A stretch of 64,000 nt of DNA from an uncultured Alphaproteobacteria bacterium (lineage in GTDB: Bacteria; Pseudomonadota; Alphaproteobacteria; UBA6615): assembly GCA_943787445.1 (NCBI GenBank), contig CALSML010000006.1, forward strand, positions 1-64,000, in the 5' to 3' direction. A program made the translations under genes and the position numbers. Shown here one piece after another: positions 18,190 to 27,739 of this stretch. Below the pieces are notes generated by a model. That model made no database searches. It saw only the letters and a program-made list of their open reading frames with translations, and was not told the DNA's origin. Position 1 is the stretch's first letter. Every line of letters starts with the position of its first letter.

Positions 18190-19992
18190 ATGAGCAACAC
18201 GGCAGAACCGATCCAAGGGGGAGCATCCGCATCGGATGTCCTCGTGGATCGATCGGTGACCGGCCGTCGCTGGATGCTGCGGCAATCCGATGAACGGGCC
18301 GGTCTGGCCCTGTCACAGCGCCTCGATATTCCTGAAATTGTGGGCCGGGTCATGGCAGCCCGGGGCATTTCTCTTGAGGGTGCGGAGCAGTTTCTCGACC
18401 CGACCCTGCGCAATGCCTTGCCCGACCCGGCGAGCCTCATTGGCATGGACGTGGCGGCCGAACGTCTGGTTACCGCGATCCGCGATGGCGAGCCGCTGGC
18501 GATATTCGGTGACTATGACGTTGACGGGGCGACATCCTCGGCGCTGCTGGCACGGTTTCTCTCTGCGGTCGGCGTTCCGGCGCGGGTCTATATTCCCGAT
18601 CGCATCACCGAAGGTTACGGGCCGACAACGCCGGCCATGCTCCGGCTGCGCGCCGAGGGCATCAAACTTCTGATCACTGTGGATTGCGGCACCACCGCCT
18701 TTGAACCGCTCGAAGCGGCAGGCGATGCGGGGCTGGATGTGATTGTGGTGGATCATCATGTGGCCGAACCGGCATTGCCGCGCGCGATCTCGGTGGTCAA
18801 TCCAAACCGTCTCGACGACACCAGCGGGCAGGGCGCGCTGGCGGCGGTGGGGGTTACCTTCCTGTATGCGATCGCCACCAACCGATTGCTGCGTGAAAGT
18901 GGTTGGTACACCGAACAGGGACTTAAGGAGCCGGACCTGCTTGCGCTGCTCGATCTGGTGGCGCTGGGCACCGTGTGTGATGTGGTGCCGCTGGTGGGGG
19001 TCAATCGGGCCTTTGTCAGTCAGGGGCTGAAGGTGATGGCACGCCGCCGCAATCCGGGGCTTGTGGCCTTGGCCGATGTGGCGCGAGTGGATTCCAAGCT
19101 CTCTGAATATCACGCGGGATTTCTCCTCGGGCCACGAGTGAATGCCGGTGGGCGTGTGGGAGATGCGCCTTTGGGTGCGCAACTTCTGATGACCCAGGAC
19201 GAGACCGAAGCGACGGAGATCGCCCGGCGTCTGGACGGCTACAACACTGAGCGCAAGGAAATCGAAGCGCGGGTGCAGGAAGAGGCCATGGAACAGGTCG
19301 AAAGTTCCGACCTGTCGGCGGCGCTGATCCTCGCGGCCGGGGAAGACTGGCACCCCGGTGTGATCGGAATTGTCGCTGGCCGTCTGAGGGAACGCTTCAA
19401 TCGGCCGGCCTTTGTCATTGGTCTGGACGGAGACACGGGCAAGGGCTCAGGCCGCTCAATCGAGGGTGTGGATCTGGGCAGCATCGTGATCGCGGCGCGG
19501 CAGGCGGGATTGCTGCTCAATGGCGGCGGGCACAAGATGGCTGCCGGTCTGACGGTTGCGCGTGACAAGCTCGAAGACCTGCATGCCTTCATGAATGAAC
19601 GGGTAGCCCAGGACGTGGCCAGCAATGAGGTTGTCCCCACCCTGCGCATTGATGGTGCGATGGCGCTGTCGGGCGTGAAGCCGGAATTTGTGGCCGCGCT
19701 GGAAAAACTGGCGCCGTTCGGCTCGGGCAATGCAGAGCCGCGCTTTGCGTTCACATCGGTGCGGGTGGCCAAGGCCGATGTGGTCGGCGCGAACCATGTG
19801 CGGTGCTTTCTGACCGACAGCAGCGGTGGCCGTCTGAAGGCGATCGCTTTTCGTTCTGTTGGCGAGCCGCTGGGTGATGCGCTGCTCGACAAGACCGGGC
19901 TGGGCCTCCAGCTGGCCGGCAAGCTTCGTCCGGACAACTGGCAGGGCCGGAACGATGTTCAGTTCATCATCGACGATGCCGCGCGGCTCTGA
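18190..19992 (+). CDS. recJ: Single-stranded-DNA-specific exonuclease RecJ
   Basis: 600-aa 5'-3' ssDNA exonuclease for recombination and mismatch repair. The DHH phosphoesterase core is intact: GDYDVDGATSS (aspartates from about residue 108), DCGTTA, and DHH at about 188-190. The DHHA1 motif is GGGHKMAAG at about 445. The C-terminal OB-like domain follows (FTSVRVAKADVVG, RPDNWQGRNDVQF). Starts 7 nt after the glpX stop and ends the operon. Confidence 0.96.
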   Translation: MSNTAEPIQGGASASDVLVDRSVTGRRWMLRQSDERAGLALSQRLDIPEIVGRVMAARGISLEGAEQFLDPTLRNALPDPASLIGMDVAAERLVTAIRDGEPLAIFGDYDVDGATSSALLARFLSAVGVPARVYIPDRITEGYGPTTPAMLRLRAEGIKLLITVDCGTTAFEPLEAAGDAGLDVIVVDHHVAEPALPRAISVVNPNRLDDTSGQGALAAVGVTFLYAIATNRLLRESGWYTEQGLKEPDLLALLDLVALGTVCDVVPLVGVNRAFVSQGLKVMARRRNPGLVALADVARVDSKLSEYHAGFLLGPRVNAGGRVGDAPLGAQLLMTQDETEATEIARRLDGYNTERKEIEARVQEEAMEQVESSDLSAALILAAGEDWHPGVIGIVAGRLRERFNRPAFVIGLDGDTGKGSGRSIEGVDLGSIVIAARQAGLLLNGGGHKMAAGLTVARDKLEDLHAFMNERVAQDVASNEVVPTLRIDGAMALSGVKPEFVAALEKLAPFGSGNAEPRFAFTSVRVAKADVVGANHVRCFLTDSSGGRLKAIAFRSVGEPLGDALLDKTGLGLQLAGKLRPDNWQGRNDVQFIIDDAARL

Positions 19993-20022
19993 GCGACGCA
20001 AACAGATCACTTTCGCCAACAC

Positions 20023-20097
20023 CGTCATACCCGGACTTGATCCGGGTATCCCGTCTCGGTCTGTGCTGCGAGGCCCGGGTCAGGTCCGGGCATGACG
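20023..20097. repeat. Intergenic inverted repeat, family A, copy 2
   Basis: 75 nt: ACCCGGACTTGATCCGGGT, then the linker ATCCCGTCTCGGTCTG, then CCCGGGTCAGGTCCGGG, bounded by CGTCAT and ATGACG. It lies between the convergent recJ and tenA genes, where it may act as a transcription barrier. Confidence 0.85.
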
Positions 20098-20107
20098 AAC
20101 CGGGTGT

Positions 20108-20781
20108 TCAGGCTCTGTCGTAGGACGCCGCGAAGAACGCCGCTTCCAGTTCCAGGGCTTCGACGAAGGCCGATTCGGCCCGCGCCCGCGCGGCGTCATC
20201 GGCCCGGGCTGCTTCCCGGTCCAGCTCCGCCCGCATCCAGTTTACGAAGTCGGCGAAGGCCGGGTCGGCGTGCAGAGTGATCCATTCCGACAGATAAAAG
20301 CGCGCGGGCGGTGGTGTGCCGCTCTCGACCGCCTCGCTGGCCCATTGCAGATAGACCCATTCCACAGTGACCAGCACGGCCAGAACATCCAGATAGGTGC
20401 CTGCAGCCCGCTGACGTGCCATCAGCGCATTGAAGGCATCGACTACCGGATGCGAGACCGGAGCATCAAAGCTGGGGGCCGGCAGGTCGAACGCTTGGAA
20501 ACTCCGCAGGAAGTAGTCGTTCTCTTCACTGGTCAGCATCGCCAGAAATCCGGCAAATCTGATCTTTGCCGGCATACCGGGGGCAACAGCCACGGCATGA
20601 CCAAACGTGGCGACCAGCCCGTCGATAAAGGCGTAGTCCAGGGTCAGATAACGGGCGTATACCTTTGCGTCGATCGTGTCGGCCACAAGCTCTCTGTGAA
20701 GCGGTTTCGTGTGGCTGCCTGCCAGGCCGGAAGATGAGTCTGGCGGAGATATTCGGTGAAGCTGTCGGACGCTGTGGGCAT
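20108..20781 (-). CDS. TenA/PqqC family protein (one frameshift near the 5' end)
   Basis: About 224 codons, all-helical TenA fold. The middle shows YARYLTLDYAFIDGL, FLAMLTSEENDYF, YLDVLAVLVTVEWVYLQWA and FVNWMRAELDREA, matching the TenA thiamin-salvage aminohydrolase family. The natural start is ATG 20781 (MPTASDSFTEYLRQTHLPAW), in a different frame from the body; one indel near 20700-20715 joins them. Cysteines usual at the TenA active site are not visible in the readable part, so this may be a divergent member with another substrate. No TPP riboswitch is seen upstream. Confidence 0.7.
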
Positions 20782-20929
20782 GGGAGTACCGGTTCTGAAA
20801 TCGATGGAAAACGCATATCATTGCCGCCCCATCGGTGCACCCGTCGAAATACCGCAGAAACACATGCGGACAGGCCTTGATTTCGTGCCGTGCGGCGGTT
20901 ATGTCGTGTCCGCCTTACACGGCCCCGAC

Positions 20930-21005
20930 GTCCCCATCGTCTAGAGGCCTAGGACACCACCCTTTCAAGGTGGCGACACGGGTTCGAATCCCGTTGGGGA
21001 CGCCA
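20930..21005 (+). tRNA. tRNA-Glu (anticodon TTC)
   Basis: 76-nt cloverleaf. The acceptor stem GTCCCCA/TGGGGAC pairs perfectly, with discriminator G and an encoded CCA. The anticodon stem CCACC/GGTGG encloses loop CTTTCAA, giving anticodon TTC. The T arm is CGGGTTCGAATCCCG. No integrase or partial tRNA duplicate follows. Confidence 0.97.
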
Positions 21006-21114
21006 ACTTTCTTCTCTCATTTGAAATCTGACACGATTTGACCGGCTCGCTGGCGGCAGGTCTGTTTGCGATGTCGTTCCGTTATCTGCGTCGGCGAGCC
21101 GCAGTCGGTTTTGC

Positions 21115-21780
21115 TCAAACCGCGAGCGGGGAATCCAGATTGCGTGACAGGCCCGGACCTTGCGGAATCGACACATCGGCCCAGAAATTCGTGAGGGCGT
21201 CCGGGAACAGCCCGGTCGGGAAGTTGTCCCCGGTTGCGCCGAACTGGTCCCGGGAAACTTCGACAATGGTGAGGGCGGGCCAGTGCGCGGTGAGCCAGTC
21301 GAGATATCGTTGCTTTGATCCTATGACCGATGCAGCCGGGTCCAACTGCACGCCGATGGCCATATCGCCAGTCCAGAACAGGACGCTCAGCTCGGCAAAG
21401 GCGGGACGATCGAAGGCCTCGGGCGGCAGTGCGATGCGCGCATTGGGCAGGGGTAGGAACGCGGAATAGAACCAGTCATCCGGCGTGATCAAGCCGGGCG
21501 TCTCGTTGTCGAACTGCGCTCGTGCCCGCGCGCGGGCATTGTCGAGATAGCGATCCACGAACTGCCGGAGGCGCACCGCGAAGGTCGGCAGTTTGGTGTT
21601 GAGCTTTTCACGAACCAACTCGTACAGCCGGTCTCCGGACGTGATCAGTTTCAGATCCCGGCTGGCAAACCCGGTCCAGCCGGAACTCGAGATGCGAAAG
21701 CCCGGCGTGCCCGGTGTGATACGGGCGTGTCGGCCCCCCAATGGGGGCATGGCACCCTCGTCCGTCAGCGCGGCAAGCAC
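21115..21780 (-). CDS. Conserved hypothetical protein downstream of the LVIVD protein
   Basis: About 220 aa, soluble, with no signal peptide. Distinctive stretches are RLYELVREKLNTKLPTFAV, FVDRYLDNARARARAQFDNE, LFWTGDMAIGVQLDPA and FWADVSIPQGPGL. I recognise no named domain. It follows the LVIVD-repeat gene on the same strand within about 40 nt, so the two are probably cotranscribed. Start uncertain: GTG 21780 extends the frame, while ATG 21750 has GAGG seven nucleotides upstream. Confidence 0.55.
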   Translation of the reverse strand: MLAALTDEGAMPPLGGRHARITPGTPGFRISSSGWTGFASRDLKLITSGDRLYELVREKLNTKLPTFAVRLRQFVDRYLDNARARARAQFDNETPGLITPDDWFYSAFLPLPNARIALPPEAFDRPAFAELSVLFWTGDMAIGVQLDPAASVIGSKQRYLDWLTAHWPALTIVEVSRDQFGATGDNFPTGLFPDALTNFWADVSIPQGPGLSRNLDSPLAV

Positions 21781-21821
21781 CTGCGCCGGGTCGGATGCCG
21801 GTCCGTAAACGAGGTTCAGGT

Positions 21822-23054
21822 CTATATGTCCATCTCCAGGATGTAGAGCCCGCCGGCCCAGCGGTCGCCGCAATAGACGATGCCGTTTTCGTCCACATAG
21901 ACCTCGTTCATCTGAATGGTGGGAACGCGGGAGTTCTCCGGCCCCGGCGGGATGAAATAGGCCACGCATTCGGGCTGATAGGGGTTCTTCAGGTCATAAA
22001 CCCGGATCCCGGCATTGAAGAAGGCACCGACAATGATCTCTTCACTGTGGAAGGACGGGCCGGGACGATTTTCGTGCAGATTGTGCGAACCGAAGCGACC
22101 GCCCTTACTGGTGTATTCCTCCACCGGGGGCAGGGGCAGGGTGCTGATCGGGACCAGGTTCTCTTCATTGCGGGCATCGAGAACCCAGGTCAGTTTGGGC
22201 CAGTCGGCGCCGTCATCCTTGATACATTCATCGGTCACCACGATCAGGCCGCGATCGAAAAGCGGCATGACGGTGTGGGTGAAGCCCGGATAGGGATTGT
22301 GGGGGCTCCAGTTCGAGACAATCGTGGGGTTCGACTTGTCGGAAATATCGAGGATGAACGCGCCGCCATCGATATAGCCGAGATAGGCCCGGTCGGGATG
22401 ATCGGGATAGACATTGGCATTGTGTAGCCGGAAGGCGTCACCGCCCCGGAGCGTGTCCAGCGGTTCGGGGATGATGCGTTCGGGGGGCGGTGCATCGTCA
22501 CCTTCCATCGTGCCCGGATACCACCAGCGCCCGGCCTCTTCGGGCTTACTCGGGTTGCGCACATCGATGATCTGGTAAATCTGATCATCCCGGGGGTGCC
22601 GCGGCGTGAAGTCCGGCGCACCACTCGCCAGGTGAACGTACTCGCCATCCACGAACCAGAGGCAATGCGCCCCGCGGGAATGGGGTCCGGCCGTGGAATA
22701 GTGGCTGATCGATTTCGGATTGCGCGGATCACTCACATCGAAGAGCTCGAAGCCTGCCGGTTCCAGACCGAGTTCATAGACCTGATAGGCGACGGCCAGA
22801 ATGTCGCCGGTGACTTCTAGCGAGTTCGAACGCATGTTCGAATGGGGCAGTTCGGTCTGGCAGATCACCTTGGGGTTGCGCGGGTCGCTGACATCAACGC
22901 CCGTAAAATTCTTGGGCGGACCCTCATGGGCAATCCAGAGAATCCGTTCGCCCTTGCCGGTGACCTGAAGCGCCATGCCTTCGCCCACGCCGCCAAATCC
23001 GTTCAGCGGGTCATGCGAAATAAGCGTCATGTTGTGAAAAAGTGTGTCGGACAT
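21822..23054 (-). CDS. LVIVD-repeat beta-propeller protein
   Basis: 410-aa predicted beta-propeller. It has repeated blades of the form VDVSDPRNPKVI, FDVSDPRNPKSI, IDVRNPSKPEEA, LDISDKSNPTIV and YDLKNPYQPECV, and ends GDRWAGGLYILEMDI. Repeats of this type define the LVIVD family; the biochemical role is unknown. There is no obvious signal peptide. Several histidines (GAHCLWFVDGEYVHLA, HNANVYPDHPD, GSHNLHENRPG) could bind metal. ATG 23054 is chosen because GGGGGA precedes it; the longer open frame upstream lacks a ribosome site. Confidence 0.8.
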   Translation of the reverse strand: MSDTLFHNMTLISHDPLNGFGGVGEGMALQVTGKGERILWIAHEGPPKNFTGVDVSDPRNPKVICQTELPHSNMRSNSLEVTGDILAVAYQVYELGLEPAGFELFDVSDPRNPKSISHYSTAGPHSRGAHCLWFVDGEYVHLASGAPDFTPRHPRDDQIYQIIDVRNPSKPEEAGRWWYPGTMEGDDAPPPERIIPEPLDTLRGGDAFRLHNANVYPDHPDRAYLGYIDGGAFILDISDKSNPTIVSNWSPHNPYPGFTHTVMPLFDRGLIVVTDECIKDDGADWPKLTWVLDARNEENLVPISTLPLPPVEEYTSKGGRFGSHNLHENRPGPSFHSEEIIVGAFFNAGIRVYDLKNPYQPECVAYFIPPGPENSRVPTIQMNEVYVDENGIVYCGDRWAGGLYILEMDI

Positions 23055-23181
23055 TGTTCCCCCTGCCGCCGCCGTTGCTTTTCTGTGTGTCGTGCGTGTA
23101 TTCGATTTAAAACCTTCCTCGGCGCAAGTCGAGACGTACCGGACGTTGTTTTCGCCGCGCCCGTTTCGATATACTCCTGTA

Positions 23182-24213
23182 ATGAACGTGTTGGGCAATA
23201 TGGATTCGGAGCAAGCCGGAGCGCGGGCCAATTGGGTGCCGGTGAGTCTGATCACGGGCTTCCTCGGCAGCGGCAAGACGACCTTGCTCAATCATCTGGT
23301 TGGACAGCCGGGCATGGAAGCAACGGCGCTGATCATCAATGAGTTCGGTGAGGTGGGGCTCGATCACCTGATGGTCGAATCCGCGATCGAAAACACGCTG
23401 CTTCTTGAGAACGGGTGTATCTGCTGCTCCATTCGCGGGGATCTCGTCGATACCCTGCTCGACCTCTTCCGCAAGGCCGAAAGCGGCGAGATCCCCCGGT
23501 TTGACCGCATTCTGATCGAGACAACCGGCATCGCTGACCCGGTGCCGATTGTCCAGACCCTCGACAGCGAACCGGCGGCGGCGGATCACTGTCGGCTGGA
23601 CCACGTCGTGACAGTCGTGGACGGGGTTCTTGGGCTTCGGCAACTGGAGGAATATGACGAAGTGGCGGCCCAGGTCGCGGTCGCGGATATTCTCCTGATC
23701 AGCAAATCCGATCTGGCGGAGGAGGGGGATCGCCAAAGACTTGGCGACGCGCTGGCCGCCATCAATCCGGCCGGACGCATACAGTCCATGGCAAACGGAG
23801 TCGTGAACCCCGATGACTTCTTCGGAGACCCGACCGCATCGGGTCAGCGCGCGCGGCGCACCGACATGCCCGCCGTCCATGGTCATGGAAAAGGTCATCA
23901 TCACGGTTCCATTTCGACCTGTTCGATCGTGTGTGAACCCGCCATTGAAGAAGCCGCGCTGCGATCCTGGCTGCGCATGATCGTTACCCTTCGTCCCTAT
24001 GCGCTGTTGCGCGCCAAGGGCTATGTGAATATCCGCGGCGCGGACAGACCGTTGCTGGTGCAAACCGTCGGCCCGGTTGTCAGCCCGCCGGAATTCGTCA
24101 CGGCCTGGCCGGACGGTCGGGTGGAAACCCGGCTCGTGCTCATTTTCAGAGACCTGAATCCGGCGCAGATACGCGAAAGTTTTGACCGCTATGTCATCGG
24201 GGCAGCCGGTTGA
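23182..24213 (+). CDS. CobW/YjiA-family GTP-binding metallochaperone
   Basis: 343-aa G3E GTPase. Walker A GFLGSGKTT (residues 26-34); the metal-binding CxCC motif in GCICCSIRGD (Cys 79, 81, 82); the Walker B-like segment ILIETTGIADP; SKSD in the base-recognition position. A histidine-rich segment, VHGHGKGHHHGS, precedes the C-terminal CobW domain. Such proteins deliver Zn or other metals; the target is not visible here. The start could be ATG 23182 or 23200. It is divergent from the LVIVD-repeat protein, and a cupin follows. Confidence 0.88.
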   Translation: MNVLGNMDSEQAGARANWVPVSLITGFLGSGKTTLLNHLVGQPGMEATALIINEFGEVGLDHLMVESAIENTLLLENGCICCSIRGDLVDTLLDLFRKAESGEIPRFDRILIETTGIADPVPIVQTLDSEPAAADHCRLDHVVTVVDGVLGLRQLEEYDEVAAQVAVADILLISKSDLAEEGDRQRLGDALAAINPAGRIQSMANGVVNPDDFFGDPTASGQRARRTDMPAVHGHGKGHHHGSISTCSIVCEPAIEEAALRSWLRMIVTLRPYALLRAKGYVNIRGADRPLLVQTVGPVVSPPEFVTAWPDGRVETRLVLIFRDLNPAQIRESFDRYVIGAAG

Positions 24214-24321
24214 GGGGCTCCGCGTGCAAAAAAACTTCGACCCGACCGGGTTGAGCAAGCCGGTATTCCTGCATCATGATTGTCAGGAAGAGTATGTCAT
24301 TTCGAACAGAGGAGAGGATTT

Positions 24322-24726
24322 ATGCCTATTTACAAAGGCGACGAAATGGAACCGACACCGGACGTTATTCGCCCGCACATCATGATGAACCAGTTCGGCG
24401 GCGATCTGATCAAGGCTGGCGTTGTGACCTATGCCGCCGGTGATGCGCCGCCACCCCATGTGCATCCCACCGACGAGCAGTGGATTTATCTGCTTGAAGG
24501 GCGCCTTGCGGCGATTCTCGGCGATGAGATGGAGATCATTGGCCCTGGCGATCTGGTCTATATCCCGCGCGGTGTCCCCCACGGGATACGTCTGCTCGGC
24601 GACGAATGTCGCTTCTTTACCTGCAAGAGCCCGGCCGGGTCTGGCGCGCTCAGCGAAGACTACACGGCGATTCCCAATCTGGATGAGATGATCCGCCGTC
24701 TGGACGAAGCGGCGGCCGCGGCCTGA
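24322..24726 (+). CDS. Cupin-domain protein
   Basis: 134-aa single-domain cupin. Motif 1 is PPPHVHPTDEQWIYLLEG (His, His, Glu metal ligands), motif 2 GPGDLVYIPRGVPHGI. ATG 24322 follows a strong GAGGAGAGG, which rejects the upstream in-frame ATG at 24280. The function cannot be stated; small cupins may bind metal as isomerases, dioxygenases or sensors. It converges with the frameshifted exported protein; their stops are 2 nt apart. Confidence 0.85.
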   Translation: MPIYKGDEMEPTPDVIRPHIMMNQFGGDLIKAGVVTYAAGDAPPPHVHPTDEQWIYLLEGRLAAILGDEMEIIGPGDLVYIPRGVPHGIRLLGDECRFFTCKSPAGSGALSEDYTAIPNLDEMIRRLDEAAAAA

Positions 24727-24727
24727 A

Positions 24728-25272
24728 TCAGGTTCCGTTCCACTTCAAAGCGCGGGCCCAGTTCCTCGGCTGGCAGAACGCGCCAGCCCAGTGCGCCGAG
24801 AGCGCCATAGCCGGTATCGAATTCCGCTTCCACATCGAGTGAACGCAACACGGCATTTGCCAGGGCATTCGTGCTGCGGGCGTCCGCATCGTCCGCGAAC
24901 ACACCCGAGAGGGCGCCGGCAACGTAAATGCGCCCGATCCGCGGATCCGCAGAGGGGTTGGCAGCATAGACCGCCGGATCGATCCGGGTGCTCTGCGCCG
25001 GCGTTCCAGAGGTCGGAGTTGTTGCCACACGGGAGGCCTGCCGACGCTGGGATTGCGCGTAGGATTCCCGTCCACGCGGCAGGGAAAGAGCCTCGTCATA
25101 GGCGCGTTGTGACGTGTGATGGCGCGTTGTTGTGGCATGGGCCAGCTGTGTCGGCGCGGCCTGTGCCAGTTGTGTCGGTATTTCGAACTGGGCGCGCGGG
25201 ATATCCCAATCCGCAGCCTGCGCGGGCAGGGGCGGCGAGGGTCAGCAATACGGGTGCAAGCAAGTGTTTCAT
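24728..25272 (-). CDS. Exported beta-barrel-like protein, short and frameshifted
   Basis: Signal peptide MKHLLAPVLLTLAAPARA at the start (25272). A frame change at once leads to ADWDIPRAQFEIPTQLAQ, and a second leads to RIGRIYVAGALSGVFADD and VEAEFDTGYGALGALGWRV, a pattern seen in the first strands of small outer-membrane barrels of the opacity/OmpW kind. The remaining strands are missing, and the frame ends near 24728 against the cupin. It may be a truncated gene, or a short exported protein mis-sequenced. Confidence 0.45.
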
Positions 25273-25503
25273 CGCATACGAAGGTAGTGATCGGTCGCGC
25301 GTATTGTCAAACCTCTCGAGCGCGTTTTCCGGGGTAACTTGTGTCTTCTTTGCGCACCTCGGGAAGGTTCTCGCACCAACAAATTTCTGGCGCTATCGGA
25401 CGCTGTTTTCGCTAGCATCGGTATGAGACATCAAACCCGGTGTTGCTCGTTGCGCGTTGTAGGGGCTGGCCGGGACAAAAAACAAAACGAGGGAACACAA
25501 GCC

Positions 25504-26715
25504 ATGCGTACACCCCGCCTCGAGCGTGATCGCCAGCAGTGGATTTTTGATTATGTCGTTCAGGAGACCGGCAAGGTCTTTCATTGGGATGAAGAAGGTC
25601 GCCCGCTGCCCAAGAGCGTGAAAAGCCACGGCCAGATTTCAAAGCATCTGGGGCGCATCGGACAGCGTCTCGAGCGGGTCGCGGCGGAAGAGGAGGCGGT
25701 CGGTCATTCCGCAACGGCCTTCGAACTCTACTACCGGGCTTCGTCGACCTTCGCACTGGCGCAGCATCCTGTGCTCGAGACCAATGATGAGAAGCGCTAT
25801 CTGCACGGCCGTTGCATTGCGAACTACGAAAAGGTGATCGAACACGCGCCGTACCCGATCGAACGCCTCGAAGTGCCGTTTGAGGGAGACGAACTCCAGT
25901 GCAACTTCCACATGCTGCCGGGCAAGCCGAACGCGCCGCTGGTGATTTTCATCCCGGGCTGCGACATGACCAAGGAGAACTATCCCGATCCGCGGATTAT
26001 GCAGTCACATCTGCGCGGCATGCACATGCTGGTCATCGATGGGCCGGGGCAGGGCATGTCAAACCTGCGCGGGATCAAACTGAAGCCTGACAATTACGAA
26101 CGCGCGGTGCTTGCGATCTCCGAATACATGGCCGAACGCGCGGAAGTCGATGCGGAGAAGATAGTCATCTACGCATTGTCCATGGGTGCCCATTGGGGTC
26201 TGGAGGTGGCTGCCTCGGGACATCCGCTGATCAAGGCGGTGGCTGCACCCTGGACGTCGGCCCTCGACAAGTACTTCATCCTCGACACCTTCTCGCCACG
26301 CTATAAACAGCTCTTTGGCTACCTGATGGGGGCGGAAAGCGAGGAACAGCTCGACAGCTGGGTTAGCCAGATGACCGTCGAAGGCCGTGAGGCGGATATC
26401 AAATGCCCGGTCCTGTTGACGGTCGGTGAGTATGATTCCCGCAGTCCGGTCGAGCTGGTCTACAACTTCTATGACAAGATCAACGCGCCCAAGGAACTTT
26501 GGGTCTACGAAGACACCTACCATCAGGCGCGGATGTTTGGTGAAGCGCAGCCACGCCACGACCATCACATGATGTGTCATGACTGGCTGGTGGATGCGCT
26601 GAACGGCAAATACGGCGCTGGTCATGACAAGAAGATGTATCTGCGCACTGGCGGTGGCGGACCCAATGGCACCCAGGGCGAAGGCCAGGATGCCCTGCAT
26701 TGGTGGGAAAGCTGA
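25504..26715 (+). CDS. Alpha/beta hydrolase, FrsA/DHPON-hydrolase-like
   Basis: 403 aa. The N-terminal helical cap has LERVAAEEEAVGHSATAFELYYRAS. The hydrolase core starts near residue 125 (LQCNFHMLPGKPNAPLVIFI), with DGPGQGMSNLRG. The nucleophile serine is in IYALSMGAHWG (ALSMG in place of GxSxG), the aspartate in TVGEYDSRSPVE, and the histidine in the late QPRHDHHMM region. The architecture fits DUF1100/FrsA esterases and 2,6-dihydroxypseudooxynicotine hydrolase, which cleaves C-C bonds. The substrate is unknown. It is followed 10 nt later by a quinone reductase. Confidence 0.85.
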   Translation: MRTPRLERDRQQWIFDYVVQETGKVFHWDEEGRPLPKSVKSHGQISKHLGRIGQRLERVAAEEEAVGHSATAFELYYRASSTFALAQHPVLETNDEKRYLHGRCIANYEKVIEHAPYPIERLEVPFEGDELQCNFHMLPGKPNAPLVIFIPGCDMTKENYPDPRIMQSHLRGMHMLVIDGPGQGMSNLRGIKLKPDNYERAVLAISEYMAERAEVDAEKIVIYALSMGAHWGLEVAASGHPLIKAVAAPWTSALDKYFILDTFSPRYKQLFGYLMGAESEEQLDSWVSQMTVEGREADIKCPVLLTVGEYDSRSPVELVYNFYDKINAPKELWVYEDTYHQARMFGEAQPRHDHHMMCHDWLVDALNGKYGAGHDKKMYLRTGGGGPNGTQGEGQDALHWWES

Positions 26716-26725
26716 GCCGCGCCCG

Positions 26726-27739
26726 ATGAGGGCGGCCTCCTATACGCGACACGGTCCGGCGGTTGACGTTCTGGAGTTTGGGGATTTGCCGAACCCGGTC
26801 GCCGGGCCGGGTGAGGTTCTGGTCCGCGTACACACATCGGGCGTGAACCCGTCTGATGTGAAGGCGCGGGCGGGCTACCTCTGGCCGATGATGGCACCAC
26901 GCACCATTCCTCATAGCGACGGGGCAGGCGTGATCGAAGCCGTCGGCGATGGCGTGGATGTCTCACGTTTGGGCCAGCGGGTCTGGATCTACAATGCCAA
27001 TCGGACACAGGACGGGCTGGGGCAGGGCGCCATTGGTACCGGCGCAGAGCTGGTGGCCTTGCGGGAGACCCTCGCAGTGCCCTTGCCGGCCGGAGTGGAC
27101 TTTGTGCCTGCTGCTGCGCTGGGGGTTCCGGCCATGACGGCCCATGCCGCTCTGCTCACCGACGGATCGGTTGCGGAAATGACCGTGCTGGTCACGGGCG
27201 GTGCGGGGGCTGTCGGATCACTGGCCATACAGACGGCCCGCTGGGCCGGGGCGAAACGCGTCGTTGCGACGGTGAGTTCCGAAGCCAAGGCCGAACTGGC
27301 CCGTGCCGATGGCGCGGATGCCACGGTGAATTATCGAGAGACCGGGTTTGGTGCGGAACTCAGCGACGCGCTGCTCGCAGCGAATGACGGACACAAATTC
27401 GACCGGCTGGTGGATGTGGACTTCGCCAGTCATGTCAATCTGGCACCGAGGCTGCTCCATCATGGCGGCGTGATCGGAACCTATGCGTCGATGTCCGAAC
27501 ATCGTCCCGTGGTCGATTTCTATCCGCTGATGATGAACAACATCACCATTCGCATGGTCGAAATCTATGCCCAGACCCCGGATCGCTTCGCCGAGATCTG
27601 TGCCAGTGTGAATGCCATGTTGAGCGACGGGGTTCTGATCCCGCACATCGACAGCACGTTTGCGCTGGAGGATATGGTCGCAGCTCACGAGCGGGTTGAA
27701 TCCGGTCAGCAAATGGGCAACGTCATCATCGAGGTCTAG
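26726..27739 (+). CDS. NADPH:quinone oxidoreductase, zinc-free MDR family
   Basis: 337-aa medium-chain dehydrogenase/reductase lacking zinc ligands. It shows GEVLVRVHTSGVNPSDVK, IPHSDGAGVIEAVG, the NADPH loop VTGGAGAVGSLAIQ (about residues 154-167) and YASMSEHRPV. The family reduces quinones or enoyl/aldehyde compounds. It starts 10 nt after the alpha/beta hydrolase stop, forming a two-gene operon. The stop TAG shares CTAG with the convergent LysR gene. Confidence 0.88.
   Translation: MRAASYTRHGPAVDVLEFGDLPNPVAGPGEVLVRVHTSGVNPSDVKARAGYLWPMMAPRTIPHSDGAGVIEAVGDGVDVSRLGQRVWIYNANRTQDGLGQGAIGTGAELVALRETLAVPLPAGVDFVPAAALGVPAMTAHAALLTDGSVAEMTVLVTGGAGAVGSLAIQTARWAGAKRVVATVSSEAKAELARADGADATVNYRETGFGAELSDALLAANDGHKFDRLVDVDFASHVNLAPRLLHHGGVIGTYASMSEHRPVVDFYPLMMNNITIRMVEIYAQTPDRFAEICASVNAMLSDGVLIPHIDSTFALEDMVAAHERVESGQQMGNVIIEV

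Noticed and set aside
20782-20929. TPP riboswitch before the TenA-like gene
   Set aside because: No CTGAGA core or paired thi-box elements upstream of 20781.
20930-21115. tRNA-Glu as a genomic island attachment site
   Set aside because: No integrase, no repeated tRNA 3' end downstream, and flanking genes look chromosomal.
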